Positions 14,369 through 21,618 are shown, counted from the first letter of the stretch. The stretch is 36,102 nucleotides of DNA from a virus (IMGVR_UViG_3300032291_002057:78305-114406), one strand, 5' to 3'. A program made the numbers and translations. Notes: a model not told the origin generated them from the letters alone.

Positions 14369-14571
14369 TCTTCTTCCAATCCAAAATGACTCAAAATCTG
14401 ATTGCGAACTTCGTAGTTGCCATCAGCATATTGCTCACCAATGTCGGCACATTTCTGAACAATCAACTCGGCGAACTTTTCTTTATCAAAGATCCAACCT
14501 TCACCACTGTCGGCGGTTGGCTCAATGCGAGTAGTAGCCTGCGCAACAAGTTTTCTAATTTGTTCGTTCAT
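14365..14571 (-). CDS. Small phage protein of FAELIVQ type (68 aa)
   Basis: The start is set at MNEQIRKL (14571) because this ATG overlaps the TGA of the 37-residue gene (ATGA); the longer frame starts inside that gene. The sequence MNEQIRKLVAQATTRIEPTADSGEGWIFDKEKFAELIVQKCADI contains F-A-E-L-I-V-x-x-C, a pattern common to many small phage proteins of unknown function, with helices at both ends. Confidence 0.75.
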   Translation of the reverse strand: MNEQIRKLVAQATTRIEPTADSGEGWIFDKEKFAELIVQKCADIGEQYADGNYEVRNQILSHFGLEEE

Positions 14572-14681
14572 TTCCAACCCCATACAGTATGGATATATTT
14601 GCCCTTGCGACGGGCGATGACTTTAGCACGGCGTTCTTGCCGTTGCAAATACAATAGTGTCCAAGAATAAGAATGTGTCAT
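14568..14681 (-). CDS. 37-aa microprotein locked by stop/start overlaps
   Basis: An ATG at 14681 overlaps the TAA of the GIY-YIG gene (TAATG), has a GGAG site, and reads 37 residues: MTHSYSWTLLYLQRQERRAK, a basic stretch, then HTVWGWK. Its TGA overlaps the start of the next gene (ATGA). The double overlap and the ribosome site make it a convincing gene despite its size. It is strongly basic in the middle (RQERRAKVIARRKGK) and could bind RNA or DNA. Unrecognised. Confidence 0.75.
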   Translation of the reverse strand: MTHSYSWTLLYLQRQERRAKVIARRKGKYIHTVWGWK

Positions 14682-15019
14682 TATTTTACTCCGAATGTGT
14701 TCAATGCTGGTTGCAATGTGTTAATCAATTCTGTCTCACGTGCATGAGCAGGACGCTTGCCACGCACAACTTCAACAACACCAAATACGAAACTGTCGGC
14801 ACCACGTTCACGCAAGGCACGTGACAAACCCCAATTTTTGTTCTCAGTCAAGGCACGTTGCATATGTTTTTGCATACGGCGTGTCAATGTCTTACGAACA
14901 TTACCTGCAAAACAAACAGCAGTCAAACCAATGTAGTACTCAAGTGTTACTTTATCTTGGATAAAGTAGATGACTTGATTTCTATCAGTTCTACGTTTAC
15001 GTGTGATTTTCGAGTTCAT
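14681..15019 (-). CDS. GIY-YIG nuclease-domain protein (112 aa)
   Basis: Signature parts of the GIY-YIG fold are present: VIYFIQDK (first strand, in place of GIY), EYYIGLT (YIG), a helix LTRRMQKHMQRALTENKNW with the conserved Arg, and the metal-binding Glu in ARETELINTLQPALN. The end motif L-I-x-x-x-x-P-x-L-N is typical. At 112 residues it is a single-domain nuclease, not a long homing endonuclease. A start at 15019 is preferred because the consensus promoter places the transcript start at this codon. It heads a ten-gene operon. Roles could be defence, host-DNA cutting or homing; the substrate is unknown. Confidence 0.85.
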   Translation of the reverse strand: MNSKITRKRRTDRNQVIYFIQDKVTLEYYIGLTAVCFAGNVRKTLTRRMQKHMQRALTENKNWGLSRALRERGADSFVFGVVEVVRGKRPAHARETELINTLQPALNTFGVK

Positions 15020-15025
15020 GCAAGT

Positions 15026-15054
15026 ATTATATGACCAAACCAATTCATTGTCAA
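15026..15054 (-). promoter_or_regulatory. Perfect-consensus sigma70 promoter giving a leaderless GIY-YIG mRNA
   Basis: Minus strand TTGACA (15049-15054), 17-nt spacer, TATAAT (15026-15031), then ACTTGC and the ATG at 15019. The start codon sits where transcription should begin, and no ribosome site fits between. Confidence 0.85.
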
Positions 15055-15196
15055 CTGATTTATCCGCAACAAAGTTAGTTAGTACTAACTAGGGATAATT
15101 TCATTACTTATGTGTCAGAGTGCATGGTCTAAAAAAGAATTGGTCCTAATGAACCAAACTTAAAAGTTAATACTTTTGTAACAATTTTTTTAGCAA
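15055..15196. other. Intergenic stretch with three small inverted repeats
   Basis: No gene is seen. It holds a 14-bp perfect palindrome (AGTTAGTACTAACT, near 15074), a TTGGT/ACCAA hairpin near 15140, and an AAAAGT/ACTTTT hairpin near 15163. The palindrome lies upstream of the consensus promoter and could be an operator; the last hairpin could end the gene at 15197. Confidence 0.5.
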
Positions 15197-15670
15197 TTAA
15201 GTACTACTTTTTTCAGTAGTTATAGCATCTTGTGTTACATTATATTCGTAATTGGTTGTGTCAATGTTTTCACGGAATACAATTGCTCCATTGCGGAGAT
15301 GAAACCTACGGGCCATATTTGTTTTAGGACTGAGGGTTACAAACCTAGTTACACTCGGGTATTGTTCTTGTATCCCTTTAACTGCCCTAAACAACAATTC
15401 TTGTCCTTTGCCACTTTTATAACTCCAGATGGTATAGAATATAGCGGTAGTAGGTACCTGTGCAGTTTTATCTAAATCTTTAACATCAGCAGGAATAAAG
15501 TCATGGAAACTAACACATACCATAGCTTCAGGATTTTGTTCTGCATCAGTCAATGCCGCAACTATTCTTCCGTCACTAACGCGGAAATCTTTTGATATCT
15601 CAGGACGAACAGGATCGTCTTTGATAAATTCTAATAATGTGTGTGAGAGGTCTTTGATGAATTGTAGCAT
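15197..15670 (-). CDS. GNAT-like acyltransferase fold protein (157 aa)
   Basis: Residues about 75-150 (TTAIFYTIWSYKSGKGQELLFRAVKGIQEQYPSVTRFVTLSPKTNMARRFHLRNGAIVFREN) follow the GNAT core: a strand, the S-G-K-G-Q-E-L-L acetyl-CoA-loop-like turn, a helix, then a strand R-F-V-T-L-S-P and a helix with M-A-x-x-F-H-x-x-N-G-A, ending with tyrosine-rich NYEY. A very similar protein is known to me from T4-like phages as a hypothetical. The acceptor is unknown. It has its own late-type promoter and starts immediately after it. Confidence 0.7.
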   Translation of the reverse strand: MLQFIKDLSHTLLEFIKDDPVRPEISKDFRVSDGRIVAALTDAEQNPEAMVCVSFHDFIPADVKDLDKTAQVPTTAIFYTIWSYKSGKGQELLFRAVKGIQEQYPSVTRFVTLSPKTNMARRFHLRNGAIVFRENIDTTNYEYNVTQDAITTEKSST

Positions 15671-15675
15671 AATGT

Positions 15676-15683
15676 TATTTATA
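15676..15683 (-). promoter_or_regulatory. T4-type late promoter, leaderless
   Basis: A perfect TATAAATA octamer on the minus strand, 5 nt before the ATG at 15670. It is a T4-type late -10 element with no ribosome site between it and the start. Confidence 0.8.
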
Positions 15684-15710
15684 CATATATTATAAATTTT
15701 ATTTTTAAGC

Positions 15711-15736
15711 CAAAAAAATAGGGGCCGAAGCCCCTT
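15711..15736 (-). terminator. Intrinsic terminator with TTCG tetraloop
   Basis: Minus strand AGGGGC-TTCG-GCCCCT stem followed by a run of seven T, directly after the metallophosphoesterase gene. A classic strong terminator. Confidence 0.9.
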
Positions 15737-15741
15737 AAAGT

Positions 15742-16353
15742 TTACATAGCAGAGCCGTTACCGTATGCATTTGGATTAAACCCTACTTGTCCACCCTCTG
15801 CCTCGATTCGTTTATAAACATCTTCTAATAAGATAGGTCGAAAGTCTGTTTGCTCAACACAAACACAATGATAACGAACATCGTTTTCGTCACCGTATAA
15901 TGTTGCACTAGTTGTAGCATCAATTCCTATAGCCTTCTTTACTCTACCTGAATGTAAGTGACCATGGATGTTAGTACCAAAACGACCTAACGATGCCTCA
16001 TGTAACGGGATATGACTTAATATCATTCCGTTCATTACATGGTATGCACGTAACTCTCGGAAATAAGTCCTATACTCATTATCCGGAAAAATATCATGGT
16101 TACCACGAATTAAAACCTTATCACCGTTTAACCGATGTAATGTTCTTAAGTGCTTACGATTGATAACTACATCACCTAAGTGATATACTTTGTCGTTGGG
16201 CCGCACAGTTTCGTTCCAACGCTTTACCATTTCTTCATCCATTTCATCTGGATTAGTCCATGGACGTATCTTTGTCACTCCGTCACTTTCCGTGAATCTA
16301 CATACTCCGGCGTGACCAAAGTGGGTGTCACTTGTTAAAAATACTGATGGCAT
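15742..16353 (-). CDS. Metallophosphoesterase (calcineurin-like, 203 aa)
   Basis: All five metallophosphoesterase motifs are visible: DTHFGH (residues 8-13), GDVV (near 57-60), GNHD (near 81-84), the isolated His in LSHIPLHE, and GHLH in NIHGHLHSG. The size is that of small phosphodiesterases of the YfcE type. Start at 16353 is coupled to the upstream kinase stop (TAATG). Together with the adjacent kinase-like gene and the phosphatase-like gene, it could form an end-processing or nucleotide-turnover group. Substrate unknown. Confidence 0.9.
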   Translation of the reverse strand: MPSVFLTSDTHFGHAGVCRFTESDGVTKIRPWTNPDEMDEEMVKRWNETVRPNDKVYHLGDVVINRKHLRTLHRLNGDKVLIRGNHDIFPDNEYRTYFRELRAYHVMNGMILSHIPLHEASLGRFGTNIHGHLHSGRVKKAIGIDATTSATLYGDENDVRYHCVCVEQTDFRPILLEDVYKRIEAEGGQVGFNPNAYGNGSAM

Positions 16354-16820
16354 TATACTCTCCAAATTTCTTTAAAGCCTTCTTCAAGGGTAGGCTCTTC
16401 CCAATTACTAATCATACCTTGTACTACTTCCCAAGGAACAACTTTACCTGGACGACTAGCCAATCTACGTTTCAATTCATCTGGTTCCGGAGTCTTAAAC
16501 ACCACAGCGATATGTTCATATTGTGATGGCAACAATGTGTTGAACTTTCTAGCACGGCTTTTTACAGTAGTACTAGTTTGGTCCCAGATAAAATCTAAAC
16601 GGTTAGCTTGACAAGTCAACACATGATTAGCCATCAAACGAACTGCGATAGGCATGTAATCTTCAAACACCTCGGTGTATGTTTTACCTTGACGATGTGC
16701 TTCCATTTCAACATACATATCAGTACCAACGACCGGCATGCCTAAAGCCCAAATTTGGTTCTTGATCCAAGTACTTTTACCTGCACCCGGCACGCCGATC
16801 AATTGATAACACTTGTTCAT
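16353..16820 (-). CDS. P-loop polynucleotide-kinase-like protein (155 aa)
   Basis: Walker A GVPGAGKST is at residues 9-17, followed by a helix and VVGTDMYVEM (a D near 34 like the substrate/metal Asp of T4 Pnk). DFIWDQTSTTVKSRARKF carries the DQT motif of polynucleotide-kinase-like proteins and a basic stretch, and ELKRRLASRPGKVVP carries the lid Arg residues. The end EEPTLEEGFKEIWRV is the P-x-x-E-E-G-F-x-E-I end typical of 5'-kinase domains. It lacks the phosphatase domain of T4 Pnk; the metallophosphoesterase next to it may fill that role. Exact substrate is inferred. Confidence 0.85.
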   Translation of the reverse strand: MNKCYQLIGVPGAGKSTWIKNQIWALGMPVVGTDMYVEMEAHRQGKTYTEVFEDYMPIAVRLMANHVLTCQANRLDFIWDQTSTTVKSRARKFNTLLPSQYEHIAVVFKTPEPDELKRRLASRPGKVVPWEVVQGMISNWEEPTLEEGFKEIWRV

Positions 16821-17077
16821 ACATACTCCTTATTAAGGCGTTCACGTGCGGCACTTGCGAATTCGCTGATATTACCACACTTATCTTCCCAACGCAACAG
16901 ATTGCGGCAAGTGTAACCAATGTCACGCTTGTTATAACAAACTGCCTCTTGATTCAATTCACCATTCGTAAACACTCGGCAATGGTAGTTGCCGTTAATG
17001 TTACGAACAGTTACTTCATGCTCTACTTCACCCAGGATGCAACGCTGGATGCGAACTAGTTGTTTATATCGTTCCAT
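16817..17077 (-). CDS. Small hypothetical protein (86 aa)
   Basis: MERYKQLVRIQRCILGEVEHEVTVRNINGNYHCRVFTNGELNQEAVCYNKRDIGYTCRNLLRWEDKCGNISEFASAARERL is a strand-rich small protein with five cysteines at irregular spacing. It starts at 17077, after an AAGGAGTCAATC site, and its stop overlaps the start of the kinase gene by 4 bases. Not recognised; it could be an accessory subunit. Confidence 0.7.
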   Translation of the reverse strand: MERYKQLVRIQRCILGEVEHEVTVRNINGNYHCRVFTNGELNQEAVCYNKRDIGYTCRNLLRWEDKCGNISEFASAARERLNKEYV

Positions 17078-17087
17078 GATTGACTCC

Positions 17088-17582
17088 TTAAATATCTCCT
17101 TCATAATTCTTAGGCACAATCAGCCCAGAATCTAAAGTTATTCCATTGATAGTATGAGGTTCGTTTTCATCATAACTCCATCCTAAGTATTTCATCATTT
17201 TATGTTTCACAAGTAAATTAGGACTACGAAACACTTCGGTGTCATCAAAGCCCATCATTACCCCAATTTCACAAACTGCACCACTACGACATACACCAGC
17301 AACACAATGCACAATCACGTTACTACGATTGAGTAATGCTTGCTTTAATAGCAATACCAAACTCTCTGCTTGGTATTCGTTGATTTTCATATCAGGTTCA
17401 ATACACTTGTCATCTTTTTCTAAATCCAAGAATTGAAATTGTGCAACATGATTAAACTTATACAACGGTTCAGGAAACTCCATACCAGTGTCAACAATCT
17501 GAATCAACATATTGTTAGGACCTGGATCAATATGAAACCCTTTTTTAATATCGCTTAGTGCTACATTTTGAATCCATGGCAT
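17088..17582 (-). CDS. Dual-specificity/tyrosine phosphatase-like protein (164 aa)
   Basis: The active-site loop HCVAGVCRSG has the H-C-x5-R signature of cysteine phosphatases. It is preceded by a strand VIVHC and an F-x-F-L-D-L region; upstream parts include a D-rich segment (EKDDKCIEPDMKINEYQAESLV). Start MPWIQN at 17582 sits next to the preceding small gene's stop. Dual-specificity-like phosphatases occur in large phages; the target could be protein, RNA cap or lipid. It has no visible signal sequence and lies in the same unit as kinase and phosphoesterase. Confidence 0.8.
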   Translation of the reverse strand: MPWIQNVALSDIKKGFHIDPGPNNMLIQIVDTGMEFPEPLYKFNHVAQFQFLDLEKDDKCIEPDMKINEYQAESLVLLLKQALLNRSNVIVHCVAGVCRSGAVCEIGVMMGFDDTEVFRSPNLLVKHKMMKYLGWSYDENEPHTINGITLDSGLIVPKNYEGDI

Positions 17583-17583
17583 A

Positions 17584-17781
17584 TTACTCTCCAAACTTGA
17601 ATTCACGTACCCATTCAAACCGAGTACTTGCAGGTACCCACTTGAATGACATTTTCTTACGTTCAGGTACACCTACATCAGTAGTTATACATATCCAACC
17701 TTTTTCTTTGCTGAAGCCAACAGTCTCGGTGACGCGGACGACTTCAACTATTTTGTCTTGAAATTTTGCGAACACACTCAT
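17584..17781 (-). CDS. Small hypothetical protein (65 aa)
   Basis: MSVFAKFQDKIVEVVRVTETVGFSKEKGWICITTDVGVPERKKMSFKWVPASTRFEWVREFKFGE looks beta-rich with a basic surface. Not recognised. It has its own promoter at 17804-17832 and an AAGGAG site, and precedes the phosphatase gene in the same unit. Confidence 0.7.
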   Translation of the reverse strand: MSVFAKFQDKIVEVVRVTETVGFSKEKGWICITTDVGVPERKKMSFKWVPASTRFEWVREFKFGE

Positions 17782-17803
17782 AATGACTCCTTCTAATCAG
17801 AGT

Positions 17804-17832
17804 ATTATAATTGATTTGGTAATAGTTGTCAA
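17804..17832 (-). promoter_or_regulatory. Perfect-consensus sigma70 promoter
   Basis: Minus strand TTGACA (17827-17832), 17-nt spacer, TATAAT (17804-17809), followed by a leader with AAGGAG before the ATG at 17781. It drives the 65-residue gene and the phosphatase/kinase genes. Confidence 0.9.
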
Positions 17833-18606
17833 CTATAATTTAGCCAAGATACTTGCTGTGTTGTAGTCTTCTGGACTGATTGCATGTTTACGTAAAAGTG
17901 TTAACTTTTGTTCTAGTGGCATGTCTACCCAATCCACTGATGCTTTTTTGTAGGCACGTTGGAAATAATCTTCAGGATTGGGGATATTTTCTAAGGCTGT
18001 TGGTCTAACAATAGAATCTTTAACCCAATCGATTAAAGCAGTATGTATTCCAAACTCAGTAGCAAGTTTTAATATTTGTGATTGACAACCTATCTCATCT
18101 CGGTATGCGTGGCGTGTACTTATTACATCATGAACTTCACTAGTAAACATCATAAAATGATCTTCTATACCTACATGTTTATTACCATCTGGTCCAATTT
18201 GAGGTTCATATCTAGTAATATACAATGTGTTAGGTTCGGGTGATAAAATAATTTTATCTTCTACACGTTTATATATGATATCAGGTCGAGTATCAAATAC
18301 TGCATCATATACTATCTCTCGTTCACGTTGTTTTTTATAGGGAATGATTGCGTAATTCAACCAGCTGGGTCCTTGCCAAGAGTTGTAATATAAATCATCA
18401 GGATAAATAGTTAAAATCTTAATTAGTTTTTGATTATTATCATCAAACGTATCAGTAATCCGTTTCATAAACATGTTGTCAAAACGCCATGTTACAAAAT
18501 AATATTCAACGTTTTCTGCAATTGATTCATAAAACTTAAATGCTTCTTTATGATTATAATCCCATGTTCTATAATGACCCCTTAAAATTACAGCAATATT
18601 TTTCAT
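17833..18606 (-). CDS. Putative glycosyltransferase-like protein (257 aa)
   Basis: It starts MKNIAVILRGHYRTWDYNHKEAFKFYESI, reminiscent of surface-glycan proteins that begin with a hydrophobic strand and R-G-H-x-R-T. It contains an acidic-basic motif DTRPDIIYKR near residue 105-115 (a D-x-R-P-D-I phrase seen in some glycosyltransferase-like families) and EDHFMMFTS later. No GT-A or GT-B signature is fully clear, so the family is uncertain. It overlaps the upstream SGNH gene by 4 bases and is the last gene of the sugar operon, which argues for a role in glycan assembly. Confidence 0.6.
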   Translation of the reverse strand: MKNIAVILRGHYRTWDYNHKEAFKFYESIAENVEYYFVTWRFDNMFMKRITDTFDDNNQKLIKILTIYPDDLYYNSWQGPSWLNYAIIPYKKQREREIVYDAVFDTRPDIIYKRVEDKIILSPEPNTLYITRYEPQIGPDGNKHVGIEDHFMMFTSEVHDVISTRHAYRDEIGCQSQILKLATEFGIHTALIDWVKDSIVRPTALENIPNPEDYFQRAYKKASVDWVDMPLEQKLTLLRKHAISPEDYNTASILAKL

Positions 18607-19442
18607 AATAAATTATTGTCAACACAATATTTGTACATATAATCAGCCCAAAGTTTATGACCATAACTGTTAGGATGAAACACTTCAAACACTTTTCCAT
18701 GGTCGTTATTTACTTGTGAAAGAAGATAGTGATGCATGGTACCTTGTTCGGTACTATCTTTGTTGATAAATTTAACTTTATCAATGCTTTCCCATATTTT
18801 TTTGATTCCTAATTCAGTTGTATAAAATTTTTCTGTATATTTTTTATCATCCCATTGATAAATCATTTGTTGATAATGATGATAAAATGCCTGATGCATT
18901 ACGTATTTTATGTTAAGTTGTTTTAACATCATTTCAGTATGCCAAACAGTCGTAACCCATCTGAGTAAAAATTCTTCTTCGTGATAAAAATTTTCAAAAT
19001 ACAAACGCATCAATTGATTTACATTGTCATTTCTGAAATCGTAAGATAAAGCCCATGGTCCAAATTCTTGCCATCGATTACTAGAATCACTATTTTTAAA
19101 ATAAAACTCAGTTCTTTCTGGACTTGTCCATCCTATAGTAATGAATAGATCACTAGTATCTCTTCCTGAAGTATATCCCTCAATACTTAACCATTCAAGT
19201 AAGGTGCGTGATATTGCATCGTTGCTGTATGCACATTTACTTAAATCAACAATTTCTGTTGCATTTATTGAATTAGCAAATATATTAAGATATTTGTGTT
19301 TTAATCTAAATGCTTCATTTACTGGTTTAAGGTGTAAATGATGTTGATCTCCGCCTAGTTTCATTATAGGAATTGGTTCTTCTATTGGGTCAACTAACTC
19401 TGAACCCCAGCACCAACTATCACCACATCCAATTAATCGCAT
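18603..19442 (-). CDS. SGNH-hydrolase-like protein (279 aa)
   Basis: Block I GCGDSWCWGSEL has the G-D-S-x-x-x-G arrangement of GDSL/SGNH hydrolases, a middle Asn is in AYSNDAISR, and the catalytic His is likely in FHPNSYGHKLWADYM, close to the C-terminus as usual. The middle is aromatic and helical. Such enzymes esterify or de-esterify lipids and glycans. It is coupled to both neighbours, between the GDPD-like and glycosyltransferase-like genes. The substrate is unknown. Confidence 0.75.
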   Translation of the reverse strand: MRLIGCGDSWCWGSELVDPIEEPIPIMKLGGDQHHLHLKPVNEAFRLKHKYLNIFANSINATEIVDLSKCAYSNDAISRTLLEWLSIEGYTSGRDTSDLFITIGWTSPERTEFYFKNSDSSNRWQEFGPWALSYDFRNDNVNQLMRLYFENFYHEEEFLLRWVTTVWHTEMMLKQLNIKYVMHQAFYHHYQQMIYQWDDKKYTEKFYTTELGIKKIWESIDKVKFINKDSTEQGTMHHYLLSQVNNDHGKVFEVFHPNSYGHKLWADYMYKYCVDNNLL

Positions 19443-19891
19443 CGTATTTCCTTTATTTTATTTACGTAGTCGCTACATATAGCGATACACTTTACATCTA
19501 ACACATTGTTTAATGTACTATCAATATACTCTGGCATGACCATAATACTATTTGGTGTTAATGACTTACCGGGCTGTGTCCATATATAACCTTTACTAGT
19601 CAACACACAACTGTCACTTTCATGCCAAAAGAAATTTAAATTATTTAGTAATGACATAATATATAATGCATCTACGTTTTTTGCATGTAGCCATAGATTA
19701 GATTGTTTTAAAAATTCATATGGAACTTCATAGTCAGGATAGTCATGACCAAGAAACCATTTGTTATCCACAGACCAAACATCAACTTCACAATGATATC
19801 CCTTACTTAATGCTAGTTCAATCTGTTGTGGTCTATTTTCTAAATTAACATCAGGTCCGTTAAATAGGCCTCTATGTGCTATGTATAGCAT
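19433..19891 (-). CDS. Glycerophosphodiester-phosphodiesterase-like protein (152 aa)
   Basis: The N-terminus IAHRGLFNGPDVNLENRPQQIELALSKGYHCEVDVWSVDNKWFLGHDYPDY carries the GDPD pattern: H-R-G, N-x-E-N/R-P, E-x-D, and H-D. At 152 residues it is only about two thirds of a typical GDPD barrel, so it may be a compact variant or act with a partner. It would cleave glycerophosphodiesters or remove glycerol-phosphate groups from glycans. It overlaps both the HAD and SGNH genes. Confidence 0.8.
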   Translation of the reverse strand: MLYIAHRGLFNGPDVNLENRPQQIELALSKGYHCEVDVWSVDNKWFLGHDYPDYEVPYEFLKQSNLWLHAKNVDALYIMSLLNNLNFFWHESDSCVLTSKGYIWTQPGKSLTPNSIMVMPEYIDSTLNNVLDVKCIAICSDYVNKIKEIRCD

Positions 19892-20579
19892 ATTTTTTTA
19901 ACTTTTCTTGAGTCTCTTTATAGCCATTATCAATTTGATAATAACTATGATTAAGGGCTTCAGCTAAGGGAAAATCTATTCCACCCGGAAAACACTTATC
20001 TCCAAAAAAATACATTGTTTCATACTTTCCTATAAAGTTAATACATGTTTTTTTACTAGCAGTATTTAAGCATATATCAATACTTGTATTTCCACCTATA
20101 AATGCATTGAATCTAGGGAATGTTTTTGTAAATTCTTCTATTAGTAATTTACGTTCGTTATAAGTATTGTCCCATTGCAAGTATGCATCACGTTCTTCTT
20201 CATTTGCATTTCTACCTACCACAGAAAAATTAACACTACCTGTTCTTTGTTCAATGTGGTTCCCTGTTTTTACTGAATACGGACTTTCTTTTGCATAAGT
20301 TTTTAGCCACCACAATTCTTCTGGACGCAGTGAAAATTGATTTATTTTATATTCTCTATCGTCAATAAAAATATGATTACCTATACAATGGAATCCTATT
20401 TTTGCACCTTCAACAATTTCAATACCCAGTTGACTAATTGTAGAGACCCTTTCACCGCCGGTGATTAGATAATAGTCTTTGTCTTTACTCCAATCAATAA
20501 ACCATTCTTTGAAGTCAGGTTCAATCTTACATCCAGTGTTTACTAACACTCCATCAACGTCAAATAGATATGCAATCAT
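19872..20579 (-). CDS. HAD-superfamily phosphomannomutase-like protein (235 aa)
   Basis: HAD motif I DVDGVL is at residues 7-12. Then come the cap region with ERTGS-type SVNFSVVGRNANEEERDAYLQWDN, an F-x-x-F-I-G-G-N-T-S-I-D-I segment, and YFFGDKCFPGGIDFPLAEAL...Y-Q-I-D-N-G-Y-K-E-T-Q, all matching eukaryotic-type phosphomannomutase (PMM) folds. PMM interconverts mannose-6-P and mannose-1-P for GDP-mannose synthesis. In phages this points to nucleotide-sugar synthesis together with the NTP-transferase gene upstream. It overlaps the cupin and GDPD-like genes. Confidence 0.8.
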   Translation of the reverse strand: MIAYLFDVDGVLVNTGCKIEPDFKEWFIDWSKDKDYYLITGGERVSTISQLGIEIVEGAKIGFHCIGNHIFIDDREYKINQFSLRPEELWWLKTYAKESPYSVKTGNHIEQRTGSVNFSVVGRNANEEERDAYLQWDNTYNERKLLIEEFTKTFPRFNAFIGGNTSIDICLNTASKKTCINFIGKYETMYFFGDKCFPGGIDFPLAEALNHSYYQIDNGYKETQEKLKKYAIHST

Positions 20580-20896
20580 ACGATATATTTGTCAGTTGGT
20601 ATACTAGGTGTTTTAACACACACAATAGTACAGTCTTCATGGAATATTGGATCAGCTATTTCATTTGGTTCAACAATAAAAGTATCCCCTGTTATTAATT
20701 CTATCCCACACATGGTCATACTTCCAGAAATCAATATGTTGTATTCAGTGGCAATCTTATGAGTGTGTGCAGGCCAAACTTCACCCTTTGGATGAACTCT
20801 TACGCATACTTCAAATTCATTGGTACGCAATAGACTATTTTCAAAATCACCTATAATCCAGCCTCGATCATGGTTCGATAGTTTTCCTACTTTCAT
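20576..20896 (-). CDS. Cupin-domain protein (106 aa)
   Basis: The cupin signature is visible: G-x(5)-H-x-H-x(3,4)-E in WPAHTHKIATEYNILISGSMTMCG (two His and Glu) and a second motif GDTFIVEPNEIADPIFHEDCTIVCVKTP with the last His. The size is that of a single-domain sugar epimerase/isomerase-like or small-molecule-binding cupin. In this operon it could act on the sugar nucleotide or as an isomerase. It is coupled to the HAD gene (overlap of 4 bases) and overlaps the NTP-transferase gene by 29 bases. Confidence 0.8.
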   Translation of the reverse strand: MKVGKLSNHDRGWIIGDFENSLLRTNEFEVCVRVHPKGEVWPAHTHKIATEYNILISGSMTMCGIELITGDTFIVEPNEIADPIFHEDCTIVCVKTPSIPTDKYIV

Positions 20897-21587
20897 TTAG
20901 ATATTTAGCTAGGTCATCGGGGGTGCCTACAGGAATATATTGATGTTTATCTAACAACACAGTGCCTATTTTCCATTGTTTTTCAATTAGGTAATTGTAT
21001 GTAGGACCTATATAAAATTCGTTATTAGATTGTTGGTTAATACGTATCATATGTTCTGCACTGTTTACAAAACTATGCCCATATTTCCAATAATGTATTC
21101 CAACCAATGCTTGATTGCTTACTACTTGCTTTTCTACTATTTCAGTAACATACCCGTCATTACCTATACGTGCATAACTATGTTTTGGATTAGTGTCCTC
21201 TATTGTGACAACGCTACCCATTGATTCTCGTAACTGTGAAATTACATTTTTTGAATCGTAATCCATAATTTGATCACAATTAGCAATGATCAATTCTTCT
21301 AATGTGTCAATGTATCTTTTAGCCAATAATGCGGAACAGGATGCGCCATCGGTTGTGTACCTAGTTTCTATGATGATAGGATTAGATACTATTGATTTGA
21401 TAGCCTGATATGTATCATTGATATGTTCATCTTTTCTTACAACAAAAATATAATTACCATCAAATCCCAATGTTTCTACTGCACGGACTATCATGGGTTT
21501 GCCATTTATATCAATTAATGGTTTGGGGATAGCATGTGTGTTATGAAAACGACTTCCTTTACCTGCCATTGGGATTAAAATATTCAT
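20868..21587 (-). CDS. Sugar-phosphate nucleotidyltransferase (239 aa)
   Basis: The N-terminus ILIPMAGKGSRFHN is the G-x-G-T-R-like nucleotide-binding loop of NTP transferases, followed by IPKPLIDINGKPMI (P-K-P-L substrate loop), EELIIANCDQIMD (a metal Asp) and VGIHYWKYGHSF. This is the RmlA/GalU/GlmU-type fold: it couples a sugar-1-phosphate to an NTP. Start at the second ATG (21587) is preferred because a late-type -10 lies 5 nt upstream; a start at 21593 adds two residues. It heads the sugar operon. Confidence 0.85.
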   Translation of the reverse strand: MNILIPMAGKGSRFHNTHAIPKPLIDINGKPMIVRAVETLGFDGNYIFVVRKDEHINDTYQAIKSIVSNPIIIETRYTTDGASCSALLAKRYIDTLEELIIANCDQIMDYDSKNVISQLRESMGSVVTIEDTNPKHSYARIGNDGYVTEIVEKQVVSNQALVGIHYWKYGHSFVNSAEHMIRINQQSNNEFYIGPTYNYLIEKQWKIGTVLLDKHQYIPVGTPDDLAKYLNESRKTIEP

Positions 21588-21592
21588 AGCCA

Positions 21593-21600
21593 TATTTAGT
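21593..21600 (-). promoter_or_regulatory. Late-type promoter (ACTAAATA) for the sugar operon
   Basis: ACTAAATA lies 5 nt before the ATG at 21587, like the TATAAATA-N5-ATG arrangement of other genes. Two mismatches to the octamer lower confidence. Confidence 0.5.
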
Positions 21601-21606
21601 ATGGCT

Positions 21607-21614
21607 AATAAATA
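21607..21614 (+). promoter_or_regulatory. Late-type promoter (AATAAATA) for the plus-strand oxygenase
   Basis: AATAAATA lies 4 nt before an in-frame ATG at 21619. It would give a leaderless mRNA from that codon. Confidence 0.5.
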
Positions 21615-21618
21615 CGCA

